From assembly GCF_003688625.1 (NCBI RefSeq), contig NZ_RCWY01000002.1, forward strand, positions 682,001-746,000: a stretch of 64,000 nt of DNA. Reading direction: 5' to 3'. Position 1 is the first letter of the stretch, and every line of letters begins with the position of its first letter. The stretch comes from Sphingomonas sp. PP-CE-3A-406. Lineage in GTDB: Bacteria; Pseudomonadota; Alphaproteobacteria; Sphingomonadales; Sphingomonadaceae. The position numbers and the translations under genes were made by a program. The notes beneath the pieces were generated by a model. It worked only from the letters and a program-made list of their open reading frames with translations, did no database searches and had not been told where the DNA came from. Shown in pieces: positions 44,668 to 53,251 of this stretch.

Positions 44668-45840
44668 TCAGCGCGGCCCTATCAGTGACGCCACATCGAC
44701 CGGCCGCCCCCGGCGGCGGAGTTCGACGGTGATGCGCGGGTCTTCGCCGGGAGCGGCGCCGAGCGGCGCGCCCATGGCGATGCGGTCGCCGGGCTTGGCG
44801 GTGGTCGCGGCGAGGCCGGTGACGAGGCTGGTCCAGCCATCGGCGTGGTCGATGATGACGATCGTGCCGTAGTCGCGGAAACGACGCGCGTAGCGGACCG
44901 TGCCGGCCGCGGGTGCGACGACGCGGGCGCGGGGGGCGGTGGCGAAGGTCAGGCCGCGCGATCGGACGCCGGACTCCGAAACCTCGTCGAAGCCGGTGAC
45001 GAGCCTGCCCGCTACCGGCGCACGGTACACGCCGCGCGGTGGCGACGGGGGCGTGGTGCCGGGCGCGACCGGGCGGGGGATCGGGCCGGCGAGCGCGATC
45101 AGGCTGGCTGCGGTCGCCTTGGCGTTGGTGGTGGCGGCCATCCCATCGACGAGATCGCGTGCGCGTTCGCCAAGCGCCAGCGCGCGATCGGACTCGCTGA
45201 GCGCACCGCGGCCGAGCGACTGGCTGCGCTGGCGGTGGCGTGCTTCCAAGGTGGCCAGCGCGATGCGATCGTTCTCCAGCCGTGCGCGGCCGTCGGCGAG
45301 CGCCTTGGCAGCGAGCGTGGCGCTGGCTTGCAAACGCCGCGTCTCGGCGAGTTCGGTGCGGACGGCTTCGGTGCGCTGGCGGACGACGGGGAGCGCGCTG
45401 CCGAGCACCGCGCGGACGTGGACGAGGTCGTCGACCGATCCCGGCTGCGCGACTGCGACGATCGTCGGGCGGCGGGCGAGGGATTCCAACGCTGCGAGGA
45501 GCCGGGCGACAGGGGCTTGCGCGCGGCCGAGCTTGGCGCGCTGATCGGATAGCAGGCGCTCGACCAGCGTTACGCGCGCACTTGCGGTGGCTAGGTTCGC
45601 TTCGGCGGCGGTCACGCGCGCAGCGAGCGCCTGTTCTTCACGGCGCGCCTTGTCGGCGGCGTTGCGCTCCTGCGTGGCGGCAGCGGCGAGCTTGGCAGCC
45701 CGCGCGGTGGCGATCACGGCGTCACGCTTGGCGGCGAGCAGGCGTTGCTGCTCGGTCGCCAGTTCCGGCGCTTTAGTCTGTGCGCTTACGCCGCCCGCCA
45801 CGACCAGCAGCGCTGCGACGACCACCCTCCCCATCCTCAT
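44668..45840 (-). CDS. EnvC-like murein hydrolase activator (degenerate LytM/M23)
   Basis: Periplasmic protein of 390 residues with a signal peptide (to about 20), a long Ala-rich coiled coil at about 25-225, and a LytM domain at about 270-388. The zinc ligands of active M23 enzymes are missing: the first HxxxD region reads RGLTFATAP and the final HLHFE position reads RITVELR. This is how EnvC activates amidases without cutting murein itself. The partner could be AmiC at 10065. It begins 3 nt after rlmH. Confidence 0.9.
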   Translation of the reverse strand: MRMGRVVVAALLVVAGGVSAQTKAPELATEQQRLLAAKRDAVIATARAAKLAAAATQERNAADKARREEQALAARVTAAEANLATASARVTLVERLLSDQRAKLGRAQAPVARLLAALESLARRPTIVAVAQPGSVDDLVHVRAVLGSALPVVRQRTEAVRTELAETRRLQASATLAAKALADGRARLENDRIALATLEARHRQRSQSLGRGALSESDRALALGERARDLVDGMAATTNAKATAASLIALAGPIPRPVAPGTTPPSPPRGVYRAPVAGRLVTGFDEVSESGVRSRGLTFATAPRARVVAPAAGTVRYARRFRDYGTIVIIDHADGWTSLVTGLAATTAKPGDRIAMGAPLGAAPGEDPRITVELRRRGRPVDVASLIGPR

Positions 45841-45843
45841 GCA

Positions 45844-46266
45844 TCACCCTTCGCGGTGATACGGGTGGTTGGCAAGGATGCTGGTGGCGCGGAAGAGTTG
45901 TTCGGCGAGCATCGCGCGGGCGAGCAGATGCGGCCAGGTCGCGCGGCCGAACGAAAAGAGCAGGTCCGCCTCGTCGCGCGCTGCATCGTCGAAGCCGTCG
46001 GCGGCGCCGATCATGAACCGTGCCTCGCGCACGCCGTCGTCACGCCACCGCTCGAGCTTTTGCGCGAACTGCGTCGACGACAGCGTCTCGCCTTTCTCGT
46101 CGAGCAGGATGCGTTTGGTCTGCTCGCCGACGAGCGGGATCTTGCCGCCGGTGTCGGGGAGCTCGCTGACCTTGGTCGGCCAGACGATCCGCTTCAGATA
46201 GCGGTCGACGAGGTCGGCCTCGGGCGATCGCCCGATCCGACCACGGGCGACGATGTGGAGCAGCAC
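45844..46266 (-). CDS. rlmH: 23S rRNA (pseudouridine1915-N3)-methyltransferase
   Basis: SPOUT-class methyltransferase of 140 residues that methylates pseudouridine 1915 in helix 69 of 23S rRNA. Family segments are LLDEKGETLSSTQFA, FMIGAADGF (SAM-binding knot) and the C-terminal LLARAMLAEQLFRATSILANHPYHR. It follows rsfS by 18 nt and precedes envC by 3 nt. Confidence 0.95.
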   Translation of the reverse strand: MLLHIVARGRIGRSPEADLVDRYLKRIVWPTKVSELPDTGGKIPLVGEQTKRILLDEKGETLSSTQFAQKLERWRDDGVREARFMIGAADGFDDAARDEADLLFSFGRATWPHLLARAMLAEQLFRATSILANHPYHREG

Positions 46267-46284
46267 CGCCGCCGTCTCGGAAGT

Positions 46285-46692
46285 CTAGTCTTCGTCGGCG
46301 AAGGTCGGCACCGGCGGCGGAGTCGGTGCGTCGCCAAACGCCCACATCCGCTCGAGATTGTAGAAGCTGCGGACTTCGGGGCGGAACAGGTGGACGATGA
46401 CGTCGGTCGCGTCGATCAGCACCCAATCGGCGGTCGGCAGGCCTTCGATCTTCACCGGGCGCTTGAACTCGGCCTTGATCCGTTCGGCCAGCTTCTGCGC
46501 CATCGAGGCGACCTGGCGGGTCGAACGACCGCTGGCGATCACCATGTAGTCGGCGATGCTGGTCTTGCCCGCGAGCGGGATCGAGATGGTCTCGACCGCC
46601 TGGTCGTCGTCGAGCGACGCGAGGATCAGGCGATGCAGCGCCTCAACCTCTTCGGGGTCGGTCGCGCGAGGGGCAGTAGGGGAAGTGGCCAA
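46285..46692 (-). CDS. rsfS: Ribosomal silencing factor
   Basis: RsfS/Iojap protein of 135 residues that binds L14 of the large ribosomal subunit and blocks subunit joining in starvation. Motifs are ADYMVIASGRSTRQV near 48-62 and DWVLIDATDVIVHLFRPEVRSFYNLERMW in outline near 88-116. It starts 1 nt after the nadD stop, which indicates tight coupling. Confidence 0.95.
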   Translation of the reverse strand: MATSPTAPRATDPEEVEALHRLILASLDDDQAVETISIPLAGKTSIADYMVIASGRSTRQVASMAQKLAERIKAEFKRPVKIEGLPTADWVLIDATDVIVHLFRPEVRSFYNLERMWAFGDAPTPPPVPTFADED

Positions 46693-46693
46693 G

Positions 46694-47353
46694 TCAGCTC
46701 CTGGGTAAGACTACCGGACCAGCAACGTGCTGAACCCAGTCGGGATTTTTGGCACGCAGGCCGGTTGCGGAGGTCGGGTCGGGTCGGAAGCGCAACAGCA
46801 CGAGGGCCGGCAATCTCCACGTCGTCCAGCTCTTCGCATGGTCTGTGCGCCGTTGGAAGCGCCGCAGCCAACCCATCGCGGGGGCCGCGAGGGCGCGCCC
46901 GTCATATCCCGGACGCGCGATTACCGCAATCGGAACCTCGCGGGCGATCTGGCGCCAGTTCTTCCAGCGGTGGAAGTCCGCGAGATTGTCCGCCCCCATC
47001 AACCAGATGAAGCGGATTTTCGGGTAGCGCCGCTTGAGCTTGCGGATCGTGTCGAGCGTGTAGCGGGTGTGCAGCCGCGCCTCGATGTCGGTCGCGCGGA
47101 TCGGCGCGCGGCGGGCCATCCGTCGCGCCGAGGCGAAGCGCGCGGGGAGCGGCGCCATGTCGTTGGCCGCATCCTTGAGCGGGTTGCCGGGGGACACCAG
47201 CCACCACGCCTCGTCGAGCGCGAGCGCGTCGATCGCCGCGAGCGTGATGCCGCGGTGGCCGCGGTGGGCGGGGTTAAACGACCCGCCGAGAATGCCGACG
47301 TGGGTCAAACCTCGGGCGAGCAGAAGCAGATGCTGGAAAGCCAAGGCGAGCAA
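46694..47353 (-). CDS. nadD: Nicotinate-nucleotide adenylyltransferase
   Basis: Makes nicotinate adenine dinucleotide in NAD synthesis. The 219-residue product has the nucleotidyltransferase motif GGSFNPAHRGH at about 23-33 and the late FIWLMGADNLADFHRWKNW. The first 15 residues (LALAFQHLLLLARG) are not obviously conserved, so a later start is possible. It is the first gene of the nadD-rsfS-rlmH-envC unit. Confidence 0.93.
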   Translation of the reverse strand: MLALAFQHLLLLARGLTHVGILGGSFNPAHRGHRGITLAAIDALALDEAWWLVSPGNPLKDAANDMAPLPARFASARRMARRAPIRATDIEARLHTRYTLDTIRKLKRRYPKIRFIWLMGADNLADFHRWKNWRQIAREVPIAVIARPGYDGRALAAPAMGWLRRFQRRTDHAKSWTTWRLPALVLLRFRPDPTSATGLRAKNPDWVQHVAGPVVLPRS

Positions 47354-47414
47354 GACATCGACCGACGGTATGACCGGACTCGTCGGTTATCAACACGGCA
47401 GCGCGCCCGGCGCC

Positions 47415-47801
47415 TCAGTTGCAGGGGAACCGCTTCGCCAGCACCCGCGCATACCCGTCCTTGAGCGGACGCTTCTGATCGGCGGCGGGGAGCTGCGACA
47501 GACCGTCGAGCATGTCCATGATGCCGACGCTCTCGCCCTCCGGCACACAGGCGATCGGCGGTTTGCCCGCGGCGGCGCGCGCGGCGCGATCCGCCTTCAA
47601 CTGCGTGGTCGCTGCCTTGGCTTCCGCCTTGAGCACCGGCAGGTCGGGCGACATCAACGCCATTGGTCCCTGATCGCGTAGCGCATTGGCGCGTGCAAGA
47701 AAGGTCTGGACGGTCATCGCCGCATTTGCCGGGACGGCGGCCCCGACGATCGTCGCGGCGGCGATCAGAGCCACGGGAAATGATTTGGGCAGATACGACA
47801 T
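47415..47801 (-). CDS. Small secreted protein of unknown function
   Basis: The 128-residue product has a signal peptide (ATIVGAAVPANA cut near residue 28), then an Ala/Lys-rich helical region and a pair of cysteines (PPIACVPEG and AKRFPCN). The layout, with a C-terminal RFPC, recalls Rap1a/Tai-type small periplasmic proteins, but I do not claim membership. A GGAAAGG ribosome binding site supports the ATG at 47801. It sits between ftsH and nadD on the same strand. Confidence 0.7.
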   Translation of the reverse strand: MSYLPKSFPVALIAAATIVGAAVPANAAMTVQTFLARANALRDQGPMALMSPDLPVLKAEAKAATTQLKADRAARAAAGKPPIACVPEGESVGIMDMLDGLSQLPAADQKRPLKDGYARVLAKRFPCN

Positions 47802-47878
47802 GGGCAGCCTTTCCGGGGAAAGACTGCCCATACACATCAACGGCTTACGCCTCGATGAACCGATCCGCGACGAACCGA

Positions 47879-49870
47879 TCAGGCTCCAAGCGGCGACGGC
47901 GTACCGAACGGACCGTTCGGGCGACGCGTCTTGGGGATCGAAGTCCCCGCACGCGGCACGGTGGATGCCTTCGCGCCCGGATCCGGACGATCGATATCCT
48001 CACCGGCAATCAACTGCTTGATCTCGTCGCCAGTCAGCGTCTCGAACTCGAGCAGCGCGCCAGCCACCGTGTGAAGCTGATCGACATGATCGCTCAGCAC
48101 CTGCTTGGCGCGGTCGAGACCGCCTTCGACGATCCGCTTGATCTCGTCATCGATCAACTGCGCGGTCTGGTTCGACATACGCGACGGCCGGCTCGACGAG
48201 TAACCCAGAAACGACTCGCCCTCGGGTTCGCCATACTCGAGCGGACCGACCTTGTCCGACATGCCCCAGCGCGTGACCATGTCGCGCGCGAGGCCCGTGG
48301 CGTACTGGATGTCGCCCGAGGCGCCGCTCGAGACCTTGTCGTAGCCGAAGATGACTTCCTCGGCGACGCGGCCCCCCATCGAGACCGCGAGGTTCGCGTA
48401 CATCTTGTCGCGGTGATAGCTGTACGAGTCGCGCTCGGGCAGACGCATCACCATACCCAGCGCACGACCGCGCGGGATGATCGTCGCCTTGTGGATCGGA
48501 TCCGACGCGGCCTCGTGCATCGCGACGACGGCGTGGCCGGCCTCGTGATACGCGGTCATCCGCTTCTCGTCGTCGGTCATGACCATGCTGCGACGCTCTG
48601 CGCCCATCATGACCTTGTCCTTGGCCTCCTCGAACTCGGCCATCGCCACCAGACGCTTGCCCTTGCGCGCCGCGTGCAGCGCAGCCTCGTTGACGAGGTT
48701 GGCGAGATCCGCACCGGAGAAGCCGGGCGTACCGCGAGCGATGACGCGAGCGTCGACGTCGGGCGCCAACGGCACCTTCTTCATGTGGACTTCGAGGATC
48801 TTGATGCGACCCTCGATATCCGGCCGCGGCACGGTGACCTGGCGATCGAAGCGGCCCGGACGCAGCAGCGCCGGATCGAGCACGTCGGGACGGTTGGTCG
48901 CGGCGATGATGATGATGCCTTCGTTCGCCTCGAAGCCGTCCATCTCGACCAGCAGCTGGTTCAGCGTCTGCTCGCGCTCGTCGTTACCATTGCCGAGACC
49001 GGCGCCGCGATGACGACCCACAGCATCGATTTCATCGATGAAGACGATGCACGGTGCGGACTTCTTGGCCTGCTCGAACATGTCGCGGACACGGCTCGCG
49101 CCGACGCCAACGAACATCTCGACGAAATCCGAGCCCGAGATCGTGAAGAACGGCACGCCGGCCTCACCTGCAATGGCGCGGGCGAGCAGCGTCTTGCCGG
49201 TACCCGGCGAGCCGACCAGCAGCGCGCCCTTGGGGATCTTGCCCCCGAGGCGTGCGAACTTGGTCGGATCCTTGAGGAACTCGACGATCTCCTCGAGCTC
49301 TTCGCGAGCCTCATCGATGCCCGCGACATCCTGGAAGGTAACCTTGCCTTCCTTCTGCGTCAGCATCTTCGCGCGGCTCTTGCCGAAGCCCATAGCGCCC
49401 GAGCCCGAGTTCTTCTGCATCTGCTTCAGCACGAAGAACGCGATGCCGAGGAACAGCAGGAACGGCAGCGACTGATACAGCAGCAGCGCCAGCATCGACG
49501 GACCCTCTTCAGGCTTCGCGCTGATCGCAACGCCCTTCTCGCGCAGCTTCGGCACGAGCGTCGAGTCCTGGATGGGGTAAGACTTGAACTTCTCGCCCGA
49601 CGACAACGTACCCGAGATCATGTCGCGCGAAATGTTGACGTCCTTGACGGTGCCCTCGTCGACCTTGTCGAGGAACGCCGAATACGCGATCGTGTTGCCG
49701 CCCGACGTCGCCGTACGGCCGTCGAACATGGTCACGAACAGCGCCAGCGCGAGCAGGATGCCGACCCAGATCAACAGGCTCTTCATCCAAGGATTGCCGC
49801 CGCCGCCATTGTCAGGACCGCCGTTGCCGGGGCCCTGGGGCTTCTGCCCGCGGTTCTCGTTGTCGTTCAT
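47879..49870 (-). CDS. ftsH: ATP-dependent zinc metalloprotease FtsH
   Basis: Membrane-bound AAA+ protease of 663 residues. Two helices (about 28-47 and 128-146) flank a periplasmic domain. The AAA module has GSPGTGKT (Walker A), [11 protein letters not shown] (Walker B) and the second region of homology RPGRFDR. The zinc site is HEAGH at 442-446. The N-terminus is Asn/Gly-rich. The C-terminus ends with a Pro-rich tail. It lies in the cpoB-tilS-ftsH order typical of alphaproteobacteria. The ATG at 49870 is preferred to one 27 nt upstream. Confidence 0.96.
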   Translation of the reverse strand: MNDNENRGQKPQGPGNGGPDNGGGGNPWMKSLLIWVGILLALALFVTMFDGRTATSGGNTIAYSAFLDKVDEGTVKDVNISRDMISGTLSSGEKFKSYPIQDSTLVPKLREKGVAISAKPEEGPSMLALLLYQSLPFLLFLGIAFFVLKQMQKNSGSGAMGFGKSRAKMLTQKEGKVTFQDVAGIDEAREELEEIVEFLKDPTKFARLGGKIPKGALLVGSPGTGKTLLARAIAGEAGVPFFTISGSDFVEMFVGVGASRVRDMFEQAKKSAPCIVFIDEIDAVGRHRGAGLGNGNDEREQTLNQLLVEMDGFEANEGIIIIAATNRPDVLDPALLRPGRFDRQVTVPRPDIEGRIKILEVHMKKVPLAPDVDARVIARGTPGFSGADLANLVNEAALHAARKGKRLVAMAEFEEAKDKVMMGAERRSMVMTDDEKRMTAYHEAGHAVVAMHEAASDPIHKATIIPRGRALGMVMRLPERDSYSYHRDKMYANLAVSMGGRVAEEVIFGYDKVSSGASGDIQYATGLARDMVTRWGMSDKVGPLEYGEPEGESFLGYSSSRPSRMSNQTAQLIDDEIKRIVEGGLDRAKQVLSDHVDQLHTVAGALLEFETLTGDEIKQLIAGEDIDRPDPGAKASTVPRAGTSIPKTRRPNGPFGTPSPLGA

Positions 49871-50026
49871 GGGTGCACGATACCTTTCAGCGCACAAGAT
49901 AAGCGCGCACAGGTTAATGGCAATGGAACAACGCGCGACTTGCGTTGATCAGTGTGAACGGGCGGTCACGTCACCGGACATAGAGGCTCTGGCTTGGGCA
50001 GGAAAGCCGGCAGTCAGGAACGCGGG

Positions 50027-50995
50027 TCAGTCGAGAACGCGGCGGGGCGGCGCTTCGCGGAACCGCCAGACATCACCGCGGACGCTGGCGATGATGCCGG
50101 CCTGAGTCGTGCGCTTGCCGGTCGTGAGCGAGTCGAGCAGCTTTTCGATGTTGGCGGCCTCGGTCCATTCCGGCGCGACGATGCCCGCCTCGGCGCGGAC
50201 CGTGCCGATCGCGCGACGGGCGAGACGGCGGAGAATTTCGCGGGGCAGATTCTCGACAGCGAGCTTCACCTCGCCGCCGCCGACCTTGGCGCGTTCGGTC
50301 CAGATCCAGTCGACCATCGCGCGGACATCGGTGTCGGTCTCGGCCAGCGCGGCCGCCGCGCGGGCGAGATTCGGCGTGCCGAGCCATTCGTTCTCGCCGA
50401 GCAGCCGGCGGAACCGCGTACGATCATGGCGGTCATCATGGTTCGAGGGATCGTCGAGGAACGGCACCTCGGCACGACGGACGATCGCGCGGAGTTCGGC
50501 GCGGCGCCAGTCAAGCAACGGACGAATCACGATCACGCCGTTGACGTGGGTGCGCGCCCGCACACCGGCGAGACCGGCGAGACCCGAACCGCGCGCCGCC
50601 CGCATCAGGAAGGTCTCGGCCTGATCGTCGGCGTGGTGCCCGGTCACGAGAGCCCCCGCCCCGATCGCGCGGGCGTGCTCCGTCAGCAGCGCATAGCGCG
50701 TGGTGCGGGCTTGCGCCTGGATGCTGGCACCGGTGATCGGTTCGCTCGGCGCGAGCGTGGCGTGAGAAATGCCGAGCGTCGCGCAATACGCGGCGACCAT
50801 CGCGGATTCCTCGACCGCCTCGGGGCGGAGGCGGTGGTCGATGCTGGCGACCGTGAAGCCGGGGGGAAGCGATTCGTGCGCGAGCGTGAGCATCGCCATG
50901 CTGTCTGGCCCGCCGGATACCGCGAACAGCGGGTTGGCGATGTCGCTGGCGAGCCGCGCGAAGTCGGCGGCGAAGCGACGGCCTTCTTCGGTCAT
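50027..50995 (-). CDS. tilS: tRNA(Ile)-lysidine synthase
   Basis: N-type ATP pyrophosphatase that turns C34 of tRNA-Ile(CAU) into lysidine. The 322-residue product has the PP-loop SGGPDSMA at 27-34, the motif DHRLRPEAVEE, GHHADDQAETFLMR and a further RPLLDWRRAELR segment. It is shorter than the E. coli enzyme, lacking most of the C-terminal domain, as in many alphaproteobacteria. Confidence 0.95.
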   Translation of the reverse strand: MTEEGRRFAADFARLASDIANPLFAVSGGPDSMAMLTLAHESLPPGFTVASIDHRLRPEAVEESAMVAAYCATLGISHATLAPSEPITGASIQAQARTTRYALLTEHARAIGAGALVTGHHADDQAETFLMRAARGSGLAGLAGVRARTHVNGVIVIRPLLDWRRAELRAIVRRAEVPFLDDPSNHDDRHDRTRFRRLLGENEWLGTPNLARAAAALAETDTDVRAMVDWIWTERAKVGGGEVKLAVENLPREILRRLARRAIGTVRAEAGIVAPEWTEAANIEKLLDSLTTGKRTTQAGIIASVRGDVWRFREAPPRRVLD

Positions 50996-51024
50996 GCGGT
51001 GCGCATCATCATCGTAAAAAGTCT

Positions 51025-51130
51025 ACCACCCCGGCGGAGGCCGGGGCCCAATTGGGGGACAGCGATGACTAGGCGCAGCCCGCCATTACGCTGGCCTTCC
51101 CAATTGGGCCCCGGCCTCCGCCGGGGTGGT
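51025..51130. repeat. Intergenic palindromic repeat, family A, copy 5
   Basis: Arms ACCACCCCGGCGGAGGCCGG and inverse; both arms carry the same compensating change (GCGGAGG with CCTCCGC), so the hairpin is kept. It lies between cpoB and tilS. No family B partner is beside it. Confidence 0.87.
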
Positions 51131-51188
51131 GCTGGTGTGCGACGTGAAGTCACGAACAAGGGATCACGCACGAGCATGAATAAATCGC

Positions 51189-52109
51189 TTACTTGCACTT
51201 CGCCGCGCTGCGTCCGGCAGCGACCTGCCCCTTCATCGCCGCGGCCATCTTGGCGCCGTAGACGTCGTTCAGTTCGTCATACACCTTGCACGCATCGGCA
51301 GGCTTGTTCAGCTTGGTCAGCGCCTGCCCCAGATACAGCAGGCTGTCGGGCGCGCGTTCGCCGTCGGGCATCTTCTTGTAATTGTCGTAGAACGCCATCG
51401 ACGCGAGGCTCGGCTTGCCCTCGTCGAGATACGACCGGCCGAGCAGATTCTGCGCATAGCTGGCGCGCTTGCTCTTGGGATAGTCCGCGACGACCTTCTT
51501 CAACTGCGCCTCGGCCTGCGGGTATTGCTTGGCCGCCCACAGGCGATAGCCGTACATATAGTCGTCTTCCGCAGCGTCGCCGGTGGACGGCTTCTCGACC
51601 GAGACCTTGGTCGGTGCCGGCGTAGCGGTACCCGGCTTGGCCGCCGTATCGGGCCGCGGCGTCGGGCGCGAAGGACCGCCGTTCGACGCGTCGTCAGGCT
51701 CGATCGGACCGCCCGCCGCGATCGGCGCGGGGCCGGTTTCGAGTGCCTTCAGCCGCGCGTCGTTGGTGCGCCGATAGCTGTCGAACGCATCCTGCAACTG
51801 GCGCACGCGGTTCTGGTTCTGCTCGATCTGCTCGGTGAGCGAGGTCATCTGCTGTTCGAGCGAGGTGACGCGCTGCGTCACGTCGATGATCGCGCTGTTC
51901 GCGGGCGAGCCCGGACCGGGGCCCTGTTCGCCTTGCGGCGCACGGACTTCGGGCTGGAGCATCTGGCCTGCGCCACCGGGAAACACCTTGCGCTGCACCG
52001 CGCGCATCTCGCTCTCGAGCTTGCCGACGCGGCCTTCGACGTTCTGCGCCTGCGCGGTCGCCGGCAACAGAGCCGCGAGGCAGACGCCGACCAGAATTGA
52101 CTTACGCAT
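51189..52109 (-). CDS. cpoB: Tol-Pal system protein YbgF/CpoB
   Basis: Periplasmic cell-division coordinator of 306 residues. A signal peptide (to about 22) is followed by a coiled coil at about 75-125 (QRVTSLEQQMTSLTEQIEQN), a Pro/Thr-rich linker, and TPR repeats at about 185-300 (DDYMYGYRLWAAKQYPQAEA, then ASYAQNLLGRSYLDEGK). The tolQRAB-pal genes normally before it are not here; a rodZ-like gene precedes it instead. Confidence 0.92.
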   Translation of the reverse strand: MRKSILVGVCLAALLPATAQAQNVEGRVGKLESEMRAVQRKVFPGGAGQMLQPEVRAPQGEQGPGPGSPANSAIIDVTQRVTSLEQQMTSLTEQIEQNQNRVRQLQDAFDSYRRTNDARLKALETGPAPIAAGGPIEPDDASNGGPSRPTPRPDTAAKPGTATPAPTKVSVEKPSTGDAAEDDYMYGYRLWAAKQYPQAEAQLKKVVADYPKSKRASYAQNLLGRSYLDEGKPSLASMAFYDNYKKMPDGERAPDSLLYLGQALTKLNKPADACKVYDELNDVYGAKMAAAMKGQVAAGRSAAKCK

Positions 52110-52205
52110 GGGCCACGCCCCCCGGTGAATTGGTTAATCGTCCGGGTATAGCTACACTACCCCTCCTGTCGCCAGCCTTAAGACCCTGGCGATGCCTGCC
52201 GCTGC

Positions 52206-53150
52206 TCACGGATTCGTGGTCGCCCGCGCAGGGATCTCGGCCGAGTCGATGTTCGCGCGCTGCGTTTCGCTGAGCGGACGGCGGGGCGTATTCGGGCGAC
52301 GTGAGCGCAACCGCTCGGTGGTCGCGGACGAGGCCGTTGGCGTGGCCTGTGGCTCGGGTGTTCCCGCGATCCGCGCGGCGATCGCCGTCGCACCGACGGG
52401 GACGTCCTTGATCGCACGCTCGCCGGTACCAAGCGCGGGCGCCGCGGCGCCATTGAGCGTCACCGCCAGCTTGTCGGCACGACCGATGTTGATCTTCGGG
52501 TCCTTCGCGTCGCGCGGTACATCGAACTTCTCGCCCGGCTTCATCGTCCCCAGGTACAGCGTCTTGTTATCGGCGTCGTAGACCCGCATCCAGACCTCGT
52601 CCGATGCGGTCAGCGTCACCTGCCCGTTGGCCGGGGTCGGCGCGGCGGGCACCGACTGCGCGGTCTTCGCCACCGGCGCTGCCGGAACCTGTGCGACAGA
52701 TACGTCGGCGGGCGACGTCCGCGATCCGCGGAACATGTCGGTGCCGTACCAGAGGCCGACCAGCACAAGGACGGCGATCGCGATCCCGAGCGCGACGATC
52801 GTGATCCCGCGCGAGGGCACGCGCGACGGGTCGGTCATCTCATACGGTTCGTATTCGGGCGTCCGGCGACCGAGCTTGGCGACGTCCTCGCGGACCTGCT
52901 GCGCAATCGGCACCTCGTCGACGCCGACCGCCCGTGCATACGCGCGGGCGAAACCGACCGCATAGGTCGACGACGGCAACACGCTGTAGTCCGACGCCTC
53001 GATCGCTTCGAGATGGCGGAGCGGTACGCGGGTCCGCGTCGCGATATCGGCCACACTCAGGCCCTGCGCCTCGCGTGCGGTACGAAGAATGTCGCCAGCA
53101 CGCTCGGTCTGAGCGGGCACAGCGTTCTGGCCGGGTTCGACCTCGTCCAT
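52206..53150 (-). CDS. RodZ-like helix-turn-helix membrane protein
   Basis: The 314-residue product has an N-terminal HTH_25 domain (about 18-85: LRTAREAQGLSVADIATRT), a transmembrane helix at about 114-136 (ITIVALGIAIAVLVLVGLW), and a C-terminal DUF4115-type beta domain at about 188-255 (DEVWMRVYDADNKTLYLGTM). The plan matches RodZ, which links MreB to the membrane and sets rod shape. A disordered tail follows. It lies 101 nt behind ptsP. Confidence 0.88.
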   Translation of the reverse strand: MDEVEPGQNAVPAQTERAGDILRTAREAQGLSVADIATRTRVPLRHLEAIEASDYSVLPSSTYAVGFARAYARAVGVDEVPIAQQVREDVAKLGRRTPEYEPYEMTDPSRVPSRGITIVALGIAIAVLVLVGLWYGTDMFRGSRTSPADVSVAQVPAAPVAKTAQSVPAAPTPANGQVTLTASDEVWMRVYDADNKTLYLGTMKPGEKFDVPRDAKDPKINIGRADKLAVTLNGAAAPALGTGERAIKDVPVGATAIAARIAGTPEPQATPTASSATTERLRSRRPNTPRRPLSETQRANIDSAEIPARATTNP

Positions 53151-53251
53151 TCTTATCTCCGAAACCGGGCTCTCAAAGCGTCGCCCGCTATGGTTTCCGT
53201 TTCTACGACGGTCCGTGTCCTGTCAACGCGCAGCCGGCAGGCAAACGCGGT

